Assembly: GCA_027051905.1 (NCBI GenBank)
Contig: JALUGO010000012.1
Coordinates: forward strand, 45,803-109,802
Direction of reading: 5' to 3'
From: Desulfurobacteriaceae bacterium
GTDB taxonomy: Bacteria > Aquificota > Aquificia > Desulfurobacteriales > Desulfurobacteriaceae
Length of the DNA stretch: 64,000 bases
Shown here piece after piece: positions 63,752-64,000 of the stretch (positions are counted from its first letter, which is position 1; every line of letters starts with the position of its first letter). A program made the position numbers and the translations under genes. The notes under the pieces were generated by a model, which worked only from the letters and a program-made list of their open reading frames with translations, did not search any database and had not been told where the DNA came from.

Positions 63752-64000
63752 GTAACAGTCCAGAAAACATCTACAGAATTGGAATGCAACATCCAAAAAG
63801 ATTTCACTCCTCTTAATGAGGAAATTCCCAACATCAACTTTGAATTTCAGAAGAATAGAAAGTAAAAACCATAGATTAAATTGCTAATAATAGCCTATAT
63901 AATCCTTCTTCAGGAGATATCTTCAGGTTATTATTAATAATCTGTCCTATAACTCCAGCAATATTTCGACAAATCCTTAGCAACTTAAAATCAATTTAAA
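63752..64000. other. AT-rich non-coding DNA at the right edge
   Basis: No ORF with codon-like composition, repeat or RNA structure that I can support is seen in these last 249 bases, which lie upstream of the CRISPR leader promoter. Confidence 0.5.

Overview
The window looks like chromosome of a thermophilic chemolithoautotroph of the Aquificota, most likely Desulfurobacteriaceae (Desulfurobacterium/Thermovibrio-like). The main evidence is a reductive TCA block (aconitase, monomeric NADP isocitrate dehydrogenase, ATP-citrate lyase aclB-aclA), a split archaeal-type glutamate synthase operon, a Tat-exported superoxide reductase, a P3A-type proton ATPase, dense gene packing and a CRISPR array. 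The assignment is inferred from gene content; no rRNA gene is present.

Layout. 1-6.9 kb: a truncated ClC channel, a pair of poorly characterised genes (a repeated winged-helix-like protein and a protein with an internal duplication), a NIT-domain membrane sensor whose ribosome site is locked in a 16-bp inverted repeat, and RtcB. 7.0-14.6 kb: acn, icd, aclB, aclA, with hairpins between the transcription units. 14.6-22.2 kb (minus strand): split glutamate synthase (FMN subunit, ferredoxin, FAD oxidoreductase, amidotransferase, GXGXG subunit), then trpB and a GGDEF-EAL protein. 22.3-26.8 kb: a second ClC channel, divergent from a 48-residue membrane protein overlapping a proton ATPase gene. 26.9-29.9 kb: dnaX, a REC-Fis response regulator and bioF, overlapping one another; dnaX has an A9 slippery tract with stops close by in both shifted frames.

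30-38.4 kb is AT-richer: rsmD-queD-uvrC-aminopeptidase (minus), lolA, a formate-dehydrogenase-like catalytic subunit, a small kinase-like protein and rsmA. 38.4-51.1 kb: gatB, superoxide reductase, a peptide-binding protein, a Rad52-like annealing protein, gyrB, a heme pair (hemH, hemY), an orphan minimal nucleotidyltransferase and purB. 51.1-52.6 kb is a low-GC patch with decayed genes, including a nuclease-like gene broken by a 10-bp tandem duplication. 52.6-57.2 kb: ribD, trpS and purC (minus), purF, and tRNA-Arg(CCG). 57.2-62.8 kb: ftsL-like, ftsI, thrS, infC (AUC start), rpmI, rplT. 62.8-63.75 kb: an 11-repeat CRISPR array read leftwards, with a leader promoter on the right; no cas genes are present.

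Together the genes describe autotrophic carbon fixation (aclBA, icd, acn) feeding 2-oxoglutarate to ammonia assimilation (split glutamate synthase), plus housekeeping replication, translation, purine and cell-wall functions. The strongest signals not explained by ordinary annotation are a highly iterated palindrome GGAGCTCC (33 copies found by eye, about one expected), the dnaX slippage site, the sequestered start of the NIT gene, and CRISPR spacers that all read plausibly as mRNA-sense.
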